From Gordonibacter faecis (GTDB lineage: Bacteria; Actinomycetota; Coriobacteriia; Coriobacteriales; Eggerthellaceae), in NCBI RefSeq assembly GCF_030077735.1, contig NZ_JASJEU010000004.1, forward strand, positions 1-64,000: DNA of 64,000 nucleotides, read 5' to 3'. Both the position numbers and the translations under genes were made by a program. How positions within the stretch are numbered: position 1 is the first letter of the stretch; the number at the start of each line of letters is the position of its first letter. Below are positions 26,627-35,546 of this stretch, one piece after another. The notes under the pieces were generated by a model. It saw only the letters and a list, made by a program, of their open reading frames with translations. It was not told the origin of the DNA and searched no databases.

Positions 26627-27511
26627 CTACCAGCTCAGCAGTTCGTAGCCGTCTTCCGTAACCACCAGCTGAACTTCCCACTGCGCGGTATCGCTTCTGT
26701 CGGCAGTGCGCACCGTCCAGCCGTTCGGATCGGTCATGTCAATTTCCTGCGCGCCGGCGTTAATCATGGGTTCAATAGTGAACGTGAGTCCCGGCACCAG
26801 TACCATGCCCGTACCCGCCTCAGCCACATGGCTCACAAAGGGGTCTTCGTGAAAATCGAACCCGATGCCGTGGCCACCAAACTCGCGCACCACCGTGAAG
26901 CCGCAGCTGTTCGCATACGCCTTCACCGCCGCGCCCACATCTCCAATGAAACCCCAGGGCTTCACGGCCGCCAAACCGGCCTCAAGAGCCTTCTTCGTCT
27001 CGTCTACCAGGCGCTTCCGCTCCGCCGACACCTCACCAATGCAAAACATGCGCGAAGAATCCGAATAGTAGCCGTCCAAAATAGTGGAGCAGTCCACGTT
27101 CACGATGTCGCCCTCGGCGAGCACGTGGTCATCCGACGGAATGCCGTGGCACACCACCTCGTTTACCGAGGTGCACACGCTGTTGGGGAAGCCCTCGTAG
27201 CCGAGGTCGGCCGGAATGCCACCGTGCTCCACCGTGTAATCGTGCACCCAGCGGTCAATCTCGCCCGTGGTGGTGCCCACCGTAATATGTTCGGCCACGT
27301 AATCGAGCACACCGATATTAATAGCGGCGCTGCGCTTAATGCCCTCAATGTCGGCCGGCGTTTTCAGCAGATCGCGCGGGGGCACTTCGAACCCCTGGTC
27401 GGCCAGGTTTTGCAGGCGCTCATCGAACGTGAGGTGACACTTCTTGTACTTCTTGCCGCTGCCACACCAACATTCATCGTTGCGGCCGGGCTGGGGCTGT
27501 CCATCATACAT
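26627..27511 (-). CDS. map: Type I methionine aminopeptidase with SEC-C motif
   Basis: A 294-residue metalloprotease removing N-terminal Met from new proteins. The N-terminus holds a zinc-binding SEC-C motif (CWCGSGKKYKKCH, about residues 14-26), a known variant that may dock on the ribosome. The five metal ligands are present: Asp in VNVDCST, Asp in YYSDSSRMF, His in GGHGIGFDFHED, Glu in TIEPMIN and Glu in QWEVQLVV. It shares direction with the TVP38 and degV genes upstream. Confidence 0.94.
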   Translation of the reverse strand: MYDGQPQPGRNDECWCGSGKKYKKCHLTFDERLQNLADQGFEVPPRDLLKTPADIEGIKRSAAINIGVLDYVAEHITVGTTTGEIDRWVHDYTVEHGGIPADLGYEGFPNSVCTSVNEVVCHGIPSDDHVLAEGDIVNVDCSTILDGYYSDSSRMFCIGEVSAERKRLVDETKKALEAGLAAVKPWGFIGDVGAAVKAYANSCGFTVVREFGGHGIGFDFHEDPFVSHVAEAGTGMVLVPGLTFTIEPMINAGAQEIDMTDPNGWTVRTADRSDTAQWEVQLVVTEDGYELLSW

Positions 27512-27551
27512 GCAGGTATTCCTTTCGCTCGCGGGCTATTGTACCGCGAAC

Positions 27552-28271
27552 TTAGTGTTTGTCGTTGGGGTTTCGCGAAGATCGACGTGTCACCCGGTGA
27601 TAGATAAGCATGCCCGCCAGCACAAACACCGCCGTGATGGCGAACACGAGCGCCGTGGCACGCCAGTCCCCCGCCGCCGCATACGACGAGGCCAGCGTGG
27701 CCGCCACCACCGAGGGCAACCGCCCCACCGTGGTGACAACCACCAGGTGAGTAGGCCGCATACCCGCCAGCGCAGCGAAGTACGCCATGATATCTTTCGG
27801 CAGCCCGGGAATGAAGAACGCCACAAGAATGGCCAAGTCGAAGCGCTGTGAATACTTGAGACGCTGCAACTGCTCGCGGCGTTTGGGCGACACCAGCACC
27901 CGCAACACCTTCTCGCCAAAGCGGCGCACAATGCCAATAATGGCAAGGCAGCCCACCACGCTGGCCGCCAGATACACCAACGCGCCTTCCCAAAAGCCAA
28001 ACGCATAGCCGGCCGCCAGCTCAAGCGGCTCGCTGGGCACAATGACGGTGACCTCCTGCAACACCACCAGCACCCCTAGCGCAAAGGGGGCAAGCGGACC
28101 CAGGCGCTCCACCTGCTGCTGCACTACATGGCCATTCGTGAGATACGCAAGTACCGTGCGCCCGTGCGTGGCCAGCAGCACGACGGCGACCACAACCACA
28201 ACGGCCAGCGCCGCAAGGATCGCAATCCGAATATGCCGCGCCCGCTGCTCCTGCCGATCCGGCTCGCCCAT
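27552..28271 (-). CDS. TVP38/TMEM64 family membrane protein
   Basis: An integral membrane protein of 239 residues from ATG 28271, which has GGAAGGTGG upstream; a GTG at 28316 would add 15 residues but lacks a site. About six hydrophobic segments are visible. The VTT-domain signature is EVTVIVPSEPLELAAGYAFGFWEGAL, with the later PGLPKDIMAYFAALAGM. Family members resemble DedA proteins and are linked to lipid scrambling or transport; the exact substrate here is unknown. It sits 40 bp upstream of map in the same direction. Confidence 0.85.
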   Translation of the reverse strand: MGEPDRQEQRARHIRIAILAALAVVVVVAVVLLATHGRTVLAYLTNGHVVQQQVERLGPLAPFALGVLVVLQEVTVIVPSEPLELAAGYAFGFWEGALVYLAASVVGCLAIIGIVRRFGEKVLRVLVSPKRREQLQRLKYSQRFDLAILVAFFIPGLPKDIMAYFAALAGMRPTHLVVVTTVGRLPSVVAATLASSYAAAGDWRATALVFAITAVFVLAGMLIYHRVTRRSSRNPNDKH

Positions 28272-28396
28272 CGCCCGCCACCTTCCGCTTCCGCCTTCGC
28301 TTCGCTCGTATGCCACCAGCCATTGTCATACGAAGCACGCGCGTGTGCGCGTGCGGCGGGAAACGGTTCGTTGAAGACCGGGTTACGAAGGCGCGC

Positions 28397-29260
28397 TTAC
28401 GCGAACTGCTTCTTCGCGCAACCAATGCCGAGGGCACCGGGGCCCACGTGACACGCGATGCTCAAGGGAAGGCGGGCCACGTGAACAGCATCCGTGGCGA
28501 AATGGTCGCGAATGTCGGCGGCGAAGGATTCGGCATCTTCGTCGCGATTCGTGTGGGCGACGTAGAGGTGCACGTGCTCAACGCTGGTGAAACGCCGCTC
28601 AATGTCGGTAGCGAGCGCCTTGATCATGGTGCGCTTGGCGGCTTTGAACGACTTCGCAATAGCGAACGCGTCCAGCTTCTCGCCCTGAATTTGCAGGATA
28701 GGCTTGATCTTCAGCAAGGAACCAATGGAGGCAACCGCCGGCGTGATGCGCCCGCCTTTGCGCAGGTAGTCAAGTGTGTCCACCATAATATAAATGCTTG
28801 CGTCAAGTTTCGTGCGCTCAAGCAGCGCGGTCACCTCGGCGGCGGTGCGGCCCTCAGCTACCCAGCGCAGAGCATCAAGCACAGCCTCGCGCTGCGTGAC
28901 GGAAATGCGCTGGTTGTCTACCACGTGCACGCGCCCGTCGAAGTGCTCCGCCAGCGCATGAGCGGTCTCGCACGACCCAGAAAGGCCGCTTGACATGGGA
29001 ATATAAATAATCTCGGCATATGTTTCCAGCAAGTCGCGCCACAGTTTTCCCAAGTCAACAAGGGAGGGCTGCGAGGTAACGATGTCGGCACCCTCAGCCA
29101 GACGCGCGTAGAACTGCGGGGCGCTTAGGCTCACGTCTTCGAAGCATTCCTCGCCGTCTACCACAAACGGCATGGGCACCACGTGGACGCCGAGCGCCTT
29201 AGCCTCGTCGCTCATGATGCCGCTGTTTGTATCCGTCACAAGCGCGATACCCTCGGTCAT
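28397..29260 (-). CDS. DegV family fatty-acid-binding protein
   Basis: A 287-residue DegV protein. DegV/FakB proteins bind a fatty acid and present it to FakA kinase. Visible motifs are LVTDTNSGI near the N-terminus, DIVTSQPS, PMSSGLSGSCETA, LDYLRKGGRI and the C-terminal HVGPGALGIG. No fakA lies nearby. ATG 29260 follows AAGGGCGG. A -10 like TATAAT (29341-29346 on the complement) is upstream. Confidence 0.92.
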   Translation of the reverse strand: MTEGIALVTDTNSGIMSDEAKALGVHVVPMPFVVDGEECFEDVSLSAPQFYARLAEGADIVTSQPSLVDLGKLWRDLLETYAEIIYIPMSSGLSGSCETAHALAEHFDGRVHVVDNQRISVTQREAVLDALRWVAEGRTAAEVTALLERTKLDASIYIMVDTLDYLRKGGRITPAVASIGSLLKIKPILQIQGEKLDAFAIAKSFKAAKRTMIKALATDIERRFTSVEHVHLYVAHTNRDEDAESFAADIRDHFATDAVHVARLPLSIACHVGPGALGIGCAKKQFA

Positions 29261-29737
29261 GTGTCCGCCCTTCTTTCCCCGGCGGCACGCAACCGCTCTG
29301 CGGTGGGCACCCCTGGCCCACCCTTCTCCTCGTGCGTCAAATTATAGCGTCATAGGTTTGGGCGAAGACCCAAGCGTGCACGGAGCCACGCCATCTTCAT
29401 GCATGACACGCGCTCTTTGTTTTAGCAAGCAGCTCAGTGCAGGTTTCCGCAGAAGGGAACCGGTCTCCCTCGGCCGCCGTGTCATGCTCCTTCGCACGAC
29501 CGCAAAAACGACGACAGCCACGGCTTGCGCGCGGCGTGCTACACTTCCCCCGACAGCGCTTCTTGGGCCTGGTTAGCACGTACGTGACACAAAAAGCCCG
29601 TTTCAGGCACGAAAAGAACCCTCACCATCCGAGTGAACTGCGAAAATAGGAAGGAGGCCGCGATCAGCATGGAAGGCGTCCAGCCCGCACATGATCGGGG
29701 CCTTGCTGTGTCCCGCCTTCACTGGAGAAAGAGGCCC
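29261..29737. other. Divergent intergenic region, degV / LytTR
   Basis: No gene is supported. Minus strand: TATAAT at 29341-29346, next to a small hairpin TTGGG/CCCAA (about 29357-29372), suits degV. Plus strand: an extended -10, TGC-TACACT (29537-29545), suits the LytTR gene. A second good ribosome site (AGGAAGGAGG, about 29650) precedes an in-frame ATG at 29669, but the receiver domain begins at 29738. Confidence 0.45.
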
Positions 29738-30460
29738 ATGAGAATCGCGATCGTCGACGACTGCTCCGCCGATGCCGAAGCGCTCGAGCACGCCATCGTC
29801 GCCCATCTGACGCGTCGCGGGCGCACGTGCGAAACAGCGCGGTTTTCCGAGAGCGGCGGGCTTTTCGCGAAGGACACACTGGCGTTTGACCTGATATTTC
29901 TCGATATCTATTTGGGCGACGAAAACGGCATTCGCATTGCCGAGCGCCTGCACGAGGAACGCTACCCGGGGCTGGTGGTATTCACCACCGTGTCGGCCGA
30001 CCACGCGGTGGACGGGTTCCGCGTGCGCGCATTCCACTACCTGATGAAGCCCTACACCGACGAGGATTTGGCCGTGGTGCTGGACGAAGCCCTCGCGCGC
30101 CTGGCGACGGACGAAACGGTGCTTTTGGCCCGCGACGGCGCGGTGCCGGTAAATGTGCCGCTGTCGCGCATTCGCTATGTGGAAACCGACGGCCATTATT
30201 TGATGGTAAACACCGAGGCCGGGCTCTTGCGCTGGCGGCAGTCGTTCGCCCGCCTTGTGGACATGCTGGCTTCCTACCCGCAGTTTTTCACCTGCCACCG
30301 CGGCATCATGGTGAACCTCGACCACGTGAGCGAACTCACCGACGACGGCTGCTTCATCATGGAAGGCGGCAAACGCCTCCCCGTGCGCCGTTCCTCCCAC
30401 GCCGAAGCCCGCCGCCGCTACTTCGACCGCCTCTTCGCCGCCACCCGCGACGCGGAGTAA
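29738..30460 (+). CDS. LytTR-family response regulator
   Basis: A 240-residue two-component regulator. The receiver starts MRIAIVDDCSADAEA, with the phospho-acceptor Asp in LIFLDIYLGDENG and the conserved Lys in HYLMKPYTDED. The C-terminal LytTR DNA-binding domain contains IRYVETDGHYLMVNT and FFTCHRGIMVNLDHV. Relatives control virulence, competence or peptide signalling genes. No sensor kinase is adjacent, so it is an orphan at this locus. ATG 29738 is chosen because GGAGAAAGAGG precedes it and it opens the receiver fold exactly. Confidence 0.9.
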   Translation: MRIAIVDDCSADAEALEHAIVAHLTRRGRTCETARFSESGGLFAKDTLAFDLIFLDIYLGDENGIRIAERLHEERYPGLVVFTTVSADHAVDGFRVRAFHYLMKPYTDEDLAVVLDEALARLATDETVLLARDGAVPVNVPLSRIRYVETDGHYLMVNTEAGLLRWRQSFARLVDMLASYPQFFTCHRGIMVNLDHVSELTDDGCFIMEGGKRLPVRRSSHAEARRRYFDRLFAATRDAE

Positions 30461-30509
30461 ATAAGTAAGGAAAATCGCCGCACATTCGGTTAACAGTTTT
30501 CTTTCTAAA

Positions 30510-30566
30510 TAGACCTATTTTTAGACCTATTATTGATACCTTTTTAAGGTCAATCCATGCTATACT
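30510..30566 (+). promoter_or_regulatory. Promoter/operator of the toxin-antitoxin pair
   Basis: Two direct copies of TAGACCTATT (30510-30519, 30522-30531) lie one helical turn apart. A palindrome ACCTTTTTAAGGT (30538-30550) follows, then an extended -10, TGC-TATACT (30558-30566). This fits autoregulation by the antitoxin complex. Confidence 0.6.
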
Positions 30567-30589
30567 CACCTTAAGAAAAGGAGGTTTCT

Positions 30590-30847
30590 ATGACTATGTC
30601 AACGTTTACCGTCGGGCTGTCCGAAGCCAAAGCGAATCTGAATAAAATCGCAAACCTTGTCAATGAGACAGGCCAATCAGTCACTGTCTTTAAGCGCAAT
30701 CGCCCCTATATCACCATTTCACCTGCCCAGGAAACACCCAACGAGGAAACCCTTGAGGCTATGCAGCAATCCGAAGCCATGCGAAATGACCCTCGAACAA
30801 AAATATACCGAAGCGCTGAAGAGCTGTTTTCGGAATTGGGAATATAA
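30590..30847 (+). CDS. Phd/YefM-like antitoxin
   Basis: An 85-residue antitoxin. The N-terminal DNA-binding/dimer fold reads FTVGLSEAKANLNKIANL and SVTVFKRNRPYITISP. The C-terminal half is charged and probably disordered until it wraps the toxin. ATG 30590 has AGGAGG five bases upstream. It is separated by three bases from the toxin gene, the normal antitoxin-first order. Local GC is clearly lower than in the flanking genes, which points to horizontal acquisition. Confidence 0.88.
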   Translation: MTMSTFTVGLSEAKANLNKIANLVNETGQSVTVFKRNRPYITISPAQETPNEETLEAMQQSEAMRNDPRTKIYRSAEELFSELGI

Positions 30848-30850
30848 CTC

Positions 30851-31135
30851 ATGTATAAGTTCTACCGAACGCCAAATTTCGAGCGCGACGTTAAACGGTG
30901 CCTTAAAAAACATCGTGATATGAATGAATTCAAAGCGGCTGTCGTTGCTGTGCTCAACTCTGATACAACGCCTATCCCGCTTTCGTTCAATGATCATGCT
31001 TTAAAAGGCAGTCTTCAAGGCAAGAGAGAACTCCATATAGGTGGAAGAAAAAGCGATTGGCTCATTATATATAGTAGAGAAAACGAGGTCGTGGGCTTCG
31101 AAAGAACGGGAACACATGATGAGTTGTATCGATAG
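30851..31135 (+). CDS. YafQ/RelE-family mRNA interferase toxin
   Basis: A 94-residue toxin of the RelE superfamily, YafQ branch. It shows the early pattern RTPNFERDVKRCLKKHRD, the core HALKGSLQGKRELHIGGRKSDWLIIY, and the end FERTGTHDELYR, in which the late His is a usual catalytic residue. Family members cut ribosome-bound mRNA. It forms an operon with the antitoxin at 30590 and ends before a shared terminator. Confidence 0.9.
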   Translation: MYKFYRTPNFERDVKRCLKKHRDMNEFKAAVVAVLNSDTTPIPLSFNDHALKGSLQGKRELHIGGRKSDWLIIYSRENEVVGFERTGTHDELYR

Positions 31136-31153
31136 CTATTAGTGAGTGTGATT

Positions 31154-31187
31154 AAAAGCCGGGCGAGGGATTCGCCCGGCTTTTTTG
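31154..31187. terminator. Bidirectional terminator (toxin / pheT)
   Basis: A 13-bp stem AAAAGCCGGGCGA (31154-31166) with its complement (31171-31183) is followed by T-rich sequence on both strands. It serves the toxin gene and the convergent pheT, whose stop is 5 bases away. Confidence 0.9.
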
Positions 31188-31191
31188 GTTG

Positions 31192-33663
31192 TTAGCCGCG
31201 AACTTCGGCGCCGGTGGCGGCGCTTACTTTTTTGATGAGGCGGTCGTGGGTTTTGTCGACTTCCTCGCTGGTGAGGGTGCGGTCGGAGGCGCGGTACGTG
31301 AGGGCGAACGCCATGGACTTCTTACCAGTGCCGACGCGCTCTTCGTCGCGGTAGACGTCGAACAGGCGCGCGTCTTCCAGCAGCTTGCCGCCGGCTGAAC
31401 TCATGCACTGCATCAGCTTCTCGCAGGTCACGGCTTCGTCAACCACAAACGCCACGTCCATGGACACGGCGGGGAATGTGGGCACATCCACGTAATCGCG
31501 CGCGGGACGGCTAGCCTTCACGAGCGCGTCCACATCCAACTCGAACGCCACCACCGGCGCGTCGGCCTCAAACGCGTCCACGGCCAGCGGGTGCACCTCG
31601 CCTACCCAGCCAAGCTCGGTGCCGCCGGACAGCACCGCCGCCGCACGGCCAGGCTGCAGGTGCGGGGCCTCGTCGGCGGCAAGCGCCTTGAAGCGCACCT
31701 TCGGCAGCGCCAGTTCGCGCGCGAGGTTTTCCACCACGCCCTTGCCGTCGAAAAAGTCGAACGCAGCGGGCGCGTCGTTCCACCCAGCGTCGCGCATGGC
31801 ACCGGCCAGGACACCGGCCAGCTTGCGCTTCTCCTTCGGCTGCTTTTTGCCCTCGTGAGCGAAGAACACCATGCCCGACTCGTACAGCTGCACGTTCTTC
31901 ACGCCGCGGCTTTGATTGTAGGCAACGCTACGCAGCAGACCAGGGATAATGCTCTGTCGCATAACGGATTGGTCGGCGTTCAGCGGGTTGATGAGCTCCA
32001 CCGGTTCTCCCAGACCATCAGCGGGCAGGCGCAAGCGCTCAAGGTCGCCCGGCTCGGCGAACGAGTAGGTCATCGTCTCGTTCAGGCCGCTCGCGCGCAG
32101 GGTGTGGTTGATGGTATCCATGGTGCGCTCGGCCGGCGTACGCGTGCCCACGCGCTCGCGGCCGCCGGGCAGCGTGGCCGGAATGCGATCCATGCCCCAG
32201 AGGCGCAGCACTTCCTCATACAGGTCGATTTCGCGCACGAGGTCCGGGCGGAATGTGGGTGCGGTCACGGCCAGCGTGTCGGCATCCGCGGCGTCCGCCA
32301 CCTCGCAGCCGAGGCGCACAAGAATGTCGGCAATGAAGTCGCGCGGAATGTCCGCGCCCATCATGACACAGAAGCGCGGAATGCGGAATGCAAGCTCCAC
32401 CGGCTCAGACACGCGCGGCCACACATCCACGATACCTGCATCATTGGCGCGCGCGACGCTCACGGTACCGCCCGCCACCTCGGCAATGAGCGCGGCGGCC
32501 GCGGCGGAGCGCGCCTCAATGTCGTGATCATCCACGCCGCGCTCGTAGCGCAGCGAGCTTTCGGAGATAAGACCCAGGTTACGGCTCGTGCGGCTGGTGC
32601 GACCAGCCTCGAACGTGGCAGCCTCAAGCAGGATGTTCACCGTAGCGTCCGTGACTTCAGTGTCGAGCCCGCCCATGACACCAGCCAGCGCCACCGCGCC
32701 CTGCTCAGGCGTGGCAATAACCGTCATATCGGAGGTGAGCGTGCGTTTCTCGCCATCGAGCGTGGTCAGCTGCTCGCCGTCCTTGGCCGCGCGAATCACC
32801 ACGTGCGCACGCCCGTCAGCACCAGTGAGTTTGTCCAGGTCGAACGCGTGCAGCGGCTGGCCCAGCAGGAACAGAATGTAGTTCGTCACGTCCACGATGT
32901 TGTTGATAGAACGCTGACCGATGGCCGCTAGGCGCTCGACCATCCAGTCGGGGCTCGGCCCCACCTTGCAGCCGCGAATGACGCGCGCCGTGTAGCGCGG
33001 GCAGCGCACGTCGTCTTCGATGGTTATCTGCACGGCTTCGTCCACCGGCGTTGCGGCCACATCAAGCTGCATCTTTGCGGCCATCTCGCCGAGCGGGTTC
33101 GTCCACTCTTTCTGGTACATCGCGCCCACTTCGCGCGCGAAGCCCGCCATGCTCAGGCAGTCGGGGCGGTTCGGCGTAATCTCCAGGTCAAGCACCGTGT
33201 CGGAAAGCTTCGCGTAGTCGGCAATGGGCATGCCCACGGGCGCGTCATCCGGCAGAATCCAGATGCCCTCGTGGTCGGCCCCCATGCCCAACTCGCGACG
33301 CGAGCAGCACATACCCGCGCTTGCCACCCCGCGCAGCTTCGACTTTTTTATCTTCAAATCGCCCGGCAGCACCGCGCCCACCGCGGCCACCGGCACCTTG
33401 ATGCCCGCCACGATGTTCGGCGCGCCGCACACAATCTGCACCGGCTCGTCCGCACCCACGTTCACCGTAACCACGTGCATATGGTCGCTATCGGGGTGCG
33501 CCTCGCACGTCTCCACGTGCCCAACGACCACACCATCCAGCGCCGCCCCCGTCTTCTCCACACCTTCCACACCCGTGCCCGTCAGGTCAAGCCGGTCGCA
33601 GAACGCCTTAATGTCAGTCGGCACTTCCACATAGTCGGAAAGCCACTTGAGAGATACTTTCAT
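31192..33663 (-). CDS. pheT: Phenylalanine--tRNA ligase beta subunit
   Basis: An 823-residue beta subunit that pairs with PheS to charge tRNA-Phe. From the N-terminus: an OB-type tRNA-binding domain (VVTVNVGADEPVQIVCGAPN), the B3/B4 editing domain, the B5 domain, the synthetase-like core and a C-terminal ferredoxin-like anticodon domain (PRDYVDVPTFPAVSMDVAFVV is its opening). Length is normal. ATG 33663 follows AAGGAAG. It is separated from pheS by 280 bp filled with palindromic repeats, which is unusual for this pair. Confidence 0.97.
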   Translation of the reverse strand: MKVSLKWLSDYVEVPTDIKAFCDRLDLTGTGVEGVEKTGAALDGVVVGHVETCEAHPDSDHMHVVTVNVGADEPVQIVCGAPNIVAGIKVPVAAVGAVLPGDLKIKKSKLRGVASAGMCCSRRELGMGADHEGIWILPDDAPVGMPIADYAKLSDTVLDLEITPNRPDCLSMAGFAREVGAMYQKEWTNPLGEMAAKMQLDVAATPVDEAVQITIEDDVRCPRYTARVIRGCKVGPSPDWMVERLAAIGQRSINNIVDVTNYILFLLGQPLHAFDLDKLTGADGRAHVVIRAAKDGEQLTTLDGEKRTLTSDMTVIATPEQGAVALAGVMGGLDTEVTDATVNILLEAATFEAGRTSRTSRNLGLISESSLRYERGVDDHDIEARSAAAAALIAEVAGGTVSVARANDAGIVDVWPRVSEPVELAFRIPRFCVMMGADIPRDFIADILVRLGCEVADAADADTLAVTAPTFRPDLVREIDLYEEVLRLWGMDRIPATLPGGRERVGTRTPAERTMDTINHTLRASGLNETMTYSFAEPGDLERLRLPADGLGEPVELINPLNADQSVMRQSIIPGLLRSVAYNQSRGVKNVQLYESGMVFFAHEGKKQPKEKRKLAGVLAGAMRDAGWNDAPAAFDFFDGKGVVENLARELALPKVRFKALAADEAPHLQPGRAAAVLSGGTELGWVGEVHPLAVDAFEADAPVVAFELDVDALVKASRPARDYVDVPTFPAVSMDVAFVVDEAVTCEKLMQCMSSAGGKLLEDARLFDVYRDEERVGTGKKSMAFALTYRASDRTLTSEEVDKTHDRLIKKVSAATGAEVRG

Positions 33664-33721
33664 GTTGTTCTTCCTTCTATCTTTAGCCGCTGCATGCGGC
33701 CCCGTTGCTCTCTTTGCTATC

Positions 33722-33811
33722 GCCGCACGGGATCCTTCGACTCCGCGCTACGCACTCCGCTCAGGATGACAAGCTATCCGCAGCCTCGCACTCCGCTCAG
33801 GATGACAAGCT
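33722..33811. repeat. Dispersed palindromic repeat (copy 1) plus partial copy
   Basis: The element starts GCCGCACGGGATCC, continues TTCGACTCC and ends GCTCAGGATGACAA at about 33772. A partial second unit repeats CACTCCGCTCAGGATGACAA at 33789-33809. A copy with identical ends occurs at 40408-40462. CTGAGC...GAAGGATCC elements of this kind are scattered through many bacterial genomes. Confidence 0.75.
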
Positions 33812-33857
33812 GTGACGCACTCCAAGTAGATCGACAACCTAAGCGCTCGCGAAGGGA

Positions 33858-33930
33858 CGGTGGGCGATGCCCACCAAGCGAGTTCCGCAGCGAAGCGAGG
33901 ACTGTCTGAGCGACTGGGCGTCGCCCACCG
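33858..33930. repeat. Two nested palindromes between pheS and pheT
   Basis: GGTGGGC-GAT-GCCCACC (33859-33875) and TGGGCG-T-CGCCCA (33915-33927) are each self-complementary. They are also complementary to each other across the 40-base GC-rich spacer, giving a cruciform-like repeat. Confidence 0.65.
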
Positions 33931-33943
33931 CCCCGCCACAAAA

Positions 33944-35005
33944 CTAAAACTGCCGCAAGAATCGCATGTCGCCTTCAAGCAGCATGCGCAAATCCGGCAC
34001 GTTGTACTTCAGGCAGGCGATGCGCTCCACCCCCATGCCGAAGGCGAAGCCGGAATATTCCTCCGGATCAATCCCCGACATGGAAAGCACGTTCGGGTCC
34101 ACCATGCCGCAACCAAGAATCTCAATCCAGCCCGTGCCCTTGCACATGCGACACCCTTCGCCGTGGCAGATGCCGCAGCTCACATCCACCTCGGCGGACG
34201 GCTCCGTAAACGGGAAGAAGTGTGCGCGGAACCGCGTCTTGCGCTCCGGCCCGAACACCTGCTTGCACAGGTAGTCCATCGTGCCCTTCAGGTCGCCAAA
34301 GGTGATCCCGCGATCAACCACCAAGCCCTCGATCTGGTGAAACTGCGGCAGGTGGGACGGGTCGGCCACATCGCGGCGGTATACCTTGCCCGGCGCAATC
34401 ACGTAGATGGGCAGCTCTTCGTCCTCCATCGCGTGCACCTGTACGCCGGAGGTTTGCGTGCGCAGAAGCACGTCGGATTCGCCACGCACGTTGCATTCGG
34501 CACCCGAGCGGTCAACCACGTAGAACGTGTCGGCCAAACCGCGGCTGGGGTGATCGGCCGGTGCGTTCAGCGCTTCGAAGTTGTAGTAGCACGTCTCCAC
34601 CTCAGGCCCCTCGGCCACCGAGTAGCCCAGGCCCAAGAAGATCTCGGAAATTTCGTCGATGATGCCATTGATCAGGTGGCGCGTACCCATCTGCTGCGCG
34701 CGGCCGGGCAGTGTCACGTCCACGGCCGCCGCGTCGATGGCAGCCGCCAGTTCCGCAGACTCAAGCGCGGCCTTGCGCTCGGCCAGCGCGGCCTCCACTT
34801 CCACGCGCACCTCGTTTACGGTCTTGCCCACCTCGGCGCGCTCTTCCTTCGGCACCTGGCCCATGCTGCGCAGGTACCCCGTGAGCGAGCCTGACTTGCC
34901 GAGCACCGCCACGCGCACCTGGTCAAGCGCTGCGGTGTCGGCCGCCTGCGCGATGTCGGCCAGCGTCTGCTCGCGCAGCGCCGCCACTTCCTCCACGATT
35001 GCCAT
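33944..35005 (-). CDS. pheS: Phenylalanine--tRNA ligase alpha subunit
   Basis: A 353-residue class II catalytic subunit. An N-terminal coiled coil (about 1-90) binds tRNA. Motif 2 is FHQIEGLVVDRGITFGDLKG, and motif 3 is in GFAFGMGVERIACLKYNVPDLR. The CHGEG / CRMCKGTG Cys pair lies between them. ATG 35005 follows GGGAGAAG. The gene is led by a T-box, so expression should rise when uncharged tRNA-Phe accumulates. Confidence 0.97.
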   Translation of the reverse strand: MAIVEEVAALREQTLADIAQAADTAALDQVRVAVLGKSGSLTGYLRSMGQVPKEERAEVGKTVNEVRVEVEAALAERKAALESAELAAAIDAAAVDVTLPGRAQQMGTRHLINGIIDEISEIFLGLGYSVAEGPEVETCYYNFEALNAPADHPSRGLADTFYVVDRSGAECNVRGESDVLLRTQTSGVQVHAMEDEELPIYVIAPGKVYRRDVADPSHLPQFHQIEGLVVDRGITFGDLKGTMDYLCKQVFGPERKTRFRAHFFPFTEPSAEVDVSCGICHGEGCRMCKGTGWIEILGCGMVDPNVLSMSGIDPEEYSGFAFGMGVERIACLKYNVPDLRMLLEGDMRFLRQF

Positions 35006-35074
35006 CAGCTTCTCCCGTTCCTTTCCGTCTCTTCTCGCCTCTGCGAAGCGCCGTGCTCGGCCCCCGCGCCAAAC

Positions 35075-35402
35075 AAAAAGAGCCTTCTCGCGTCCTTGCC
35101 CGTTGGGGAGTGATCCCCGGATCCAAGGACGAGAGAAGGCTCTCGCGGTACCACCTCGGTTGACGGCTGCGCCAACGCGCGTGCCGCCCGCTCGTTTTGC
35201 CCTGTGACGGGAGCACCCGGCGCGTCCTACTTGAGCGTCTCGCCGCAGGCCGCTGGGCCATGGGCGTCCGCGTTCAAACGCGCTGCTCGGAAGGGAATCG
35301 TCGCGCGTGCCGTCCGGGCCCTTTCAGCCGGTGAAGCCCGTCTCTGAGGGCGGCAGTGATGCACGACGCTGTCTTCGTCATCGCATGTAACCGTGAAGTA
35401 TA
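35075..35402 (-). ncRNA. T-box leader of pheS-pheT
   Basis: The T-box core GGTGGTACCGCG lies at 35144-35155 on the minus strand and would pair with the tRNA acceptor end. The terminator is explicit: arms at 35124-35142 and 35080-35098 (CAAGGACGC/GAGAAGGCTC side) followed by TTTTTGTTTG. The 5' part holds stem I; a TTC in CTTCACC (about 35325) would be a fitting Phe specifier, though this assignment is tentative. A -10 TATACT is at 35397-35402. Confidence 0.88.
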
Positions 35403-35546
35403 CCCCAACGAACGCCAAGCGCGCCCACTTTTCCGCAGAGGTTTCACGGAAGAAGGAGGAAGAAGGTGGGAGAAGGTGGCCGCACATTGACCGCATGACC
35501 CATGGCGGAGCGGGTGATCCCCACCGCGGGTCATGGCGCGCCGGCA
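35403..35546. other. Short intergenic spacer
   Basis: Between the T-box promoter and the stop of the InlB-repeat gene I see no gene. Repeated AGAAGG and a CATGACCC/GGGTCATG pair (about 35497-35534) are the only structure. Confidence 0.4.
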
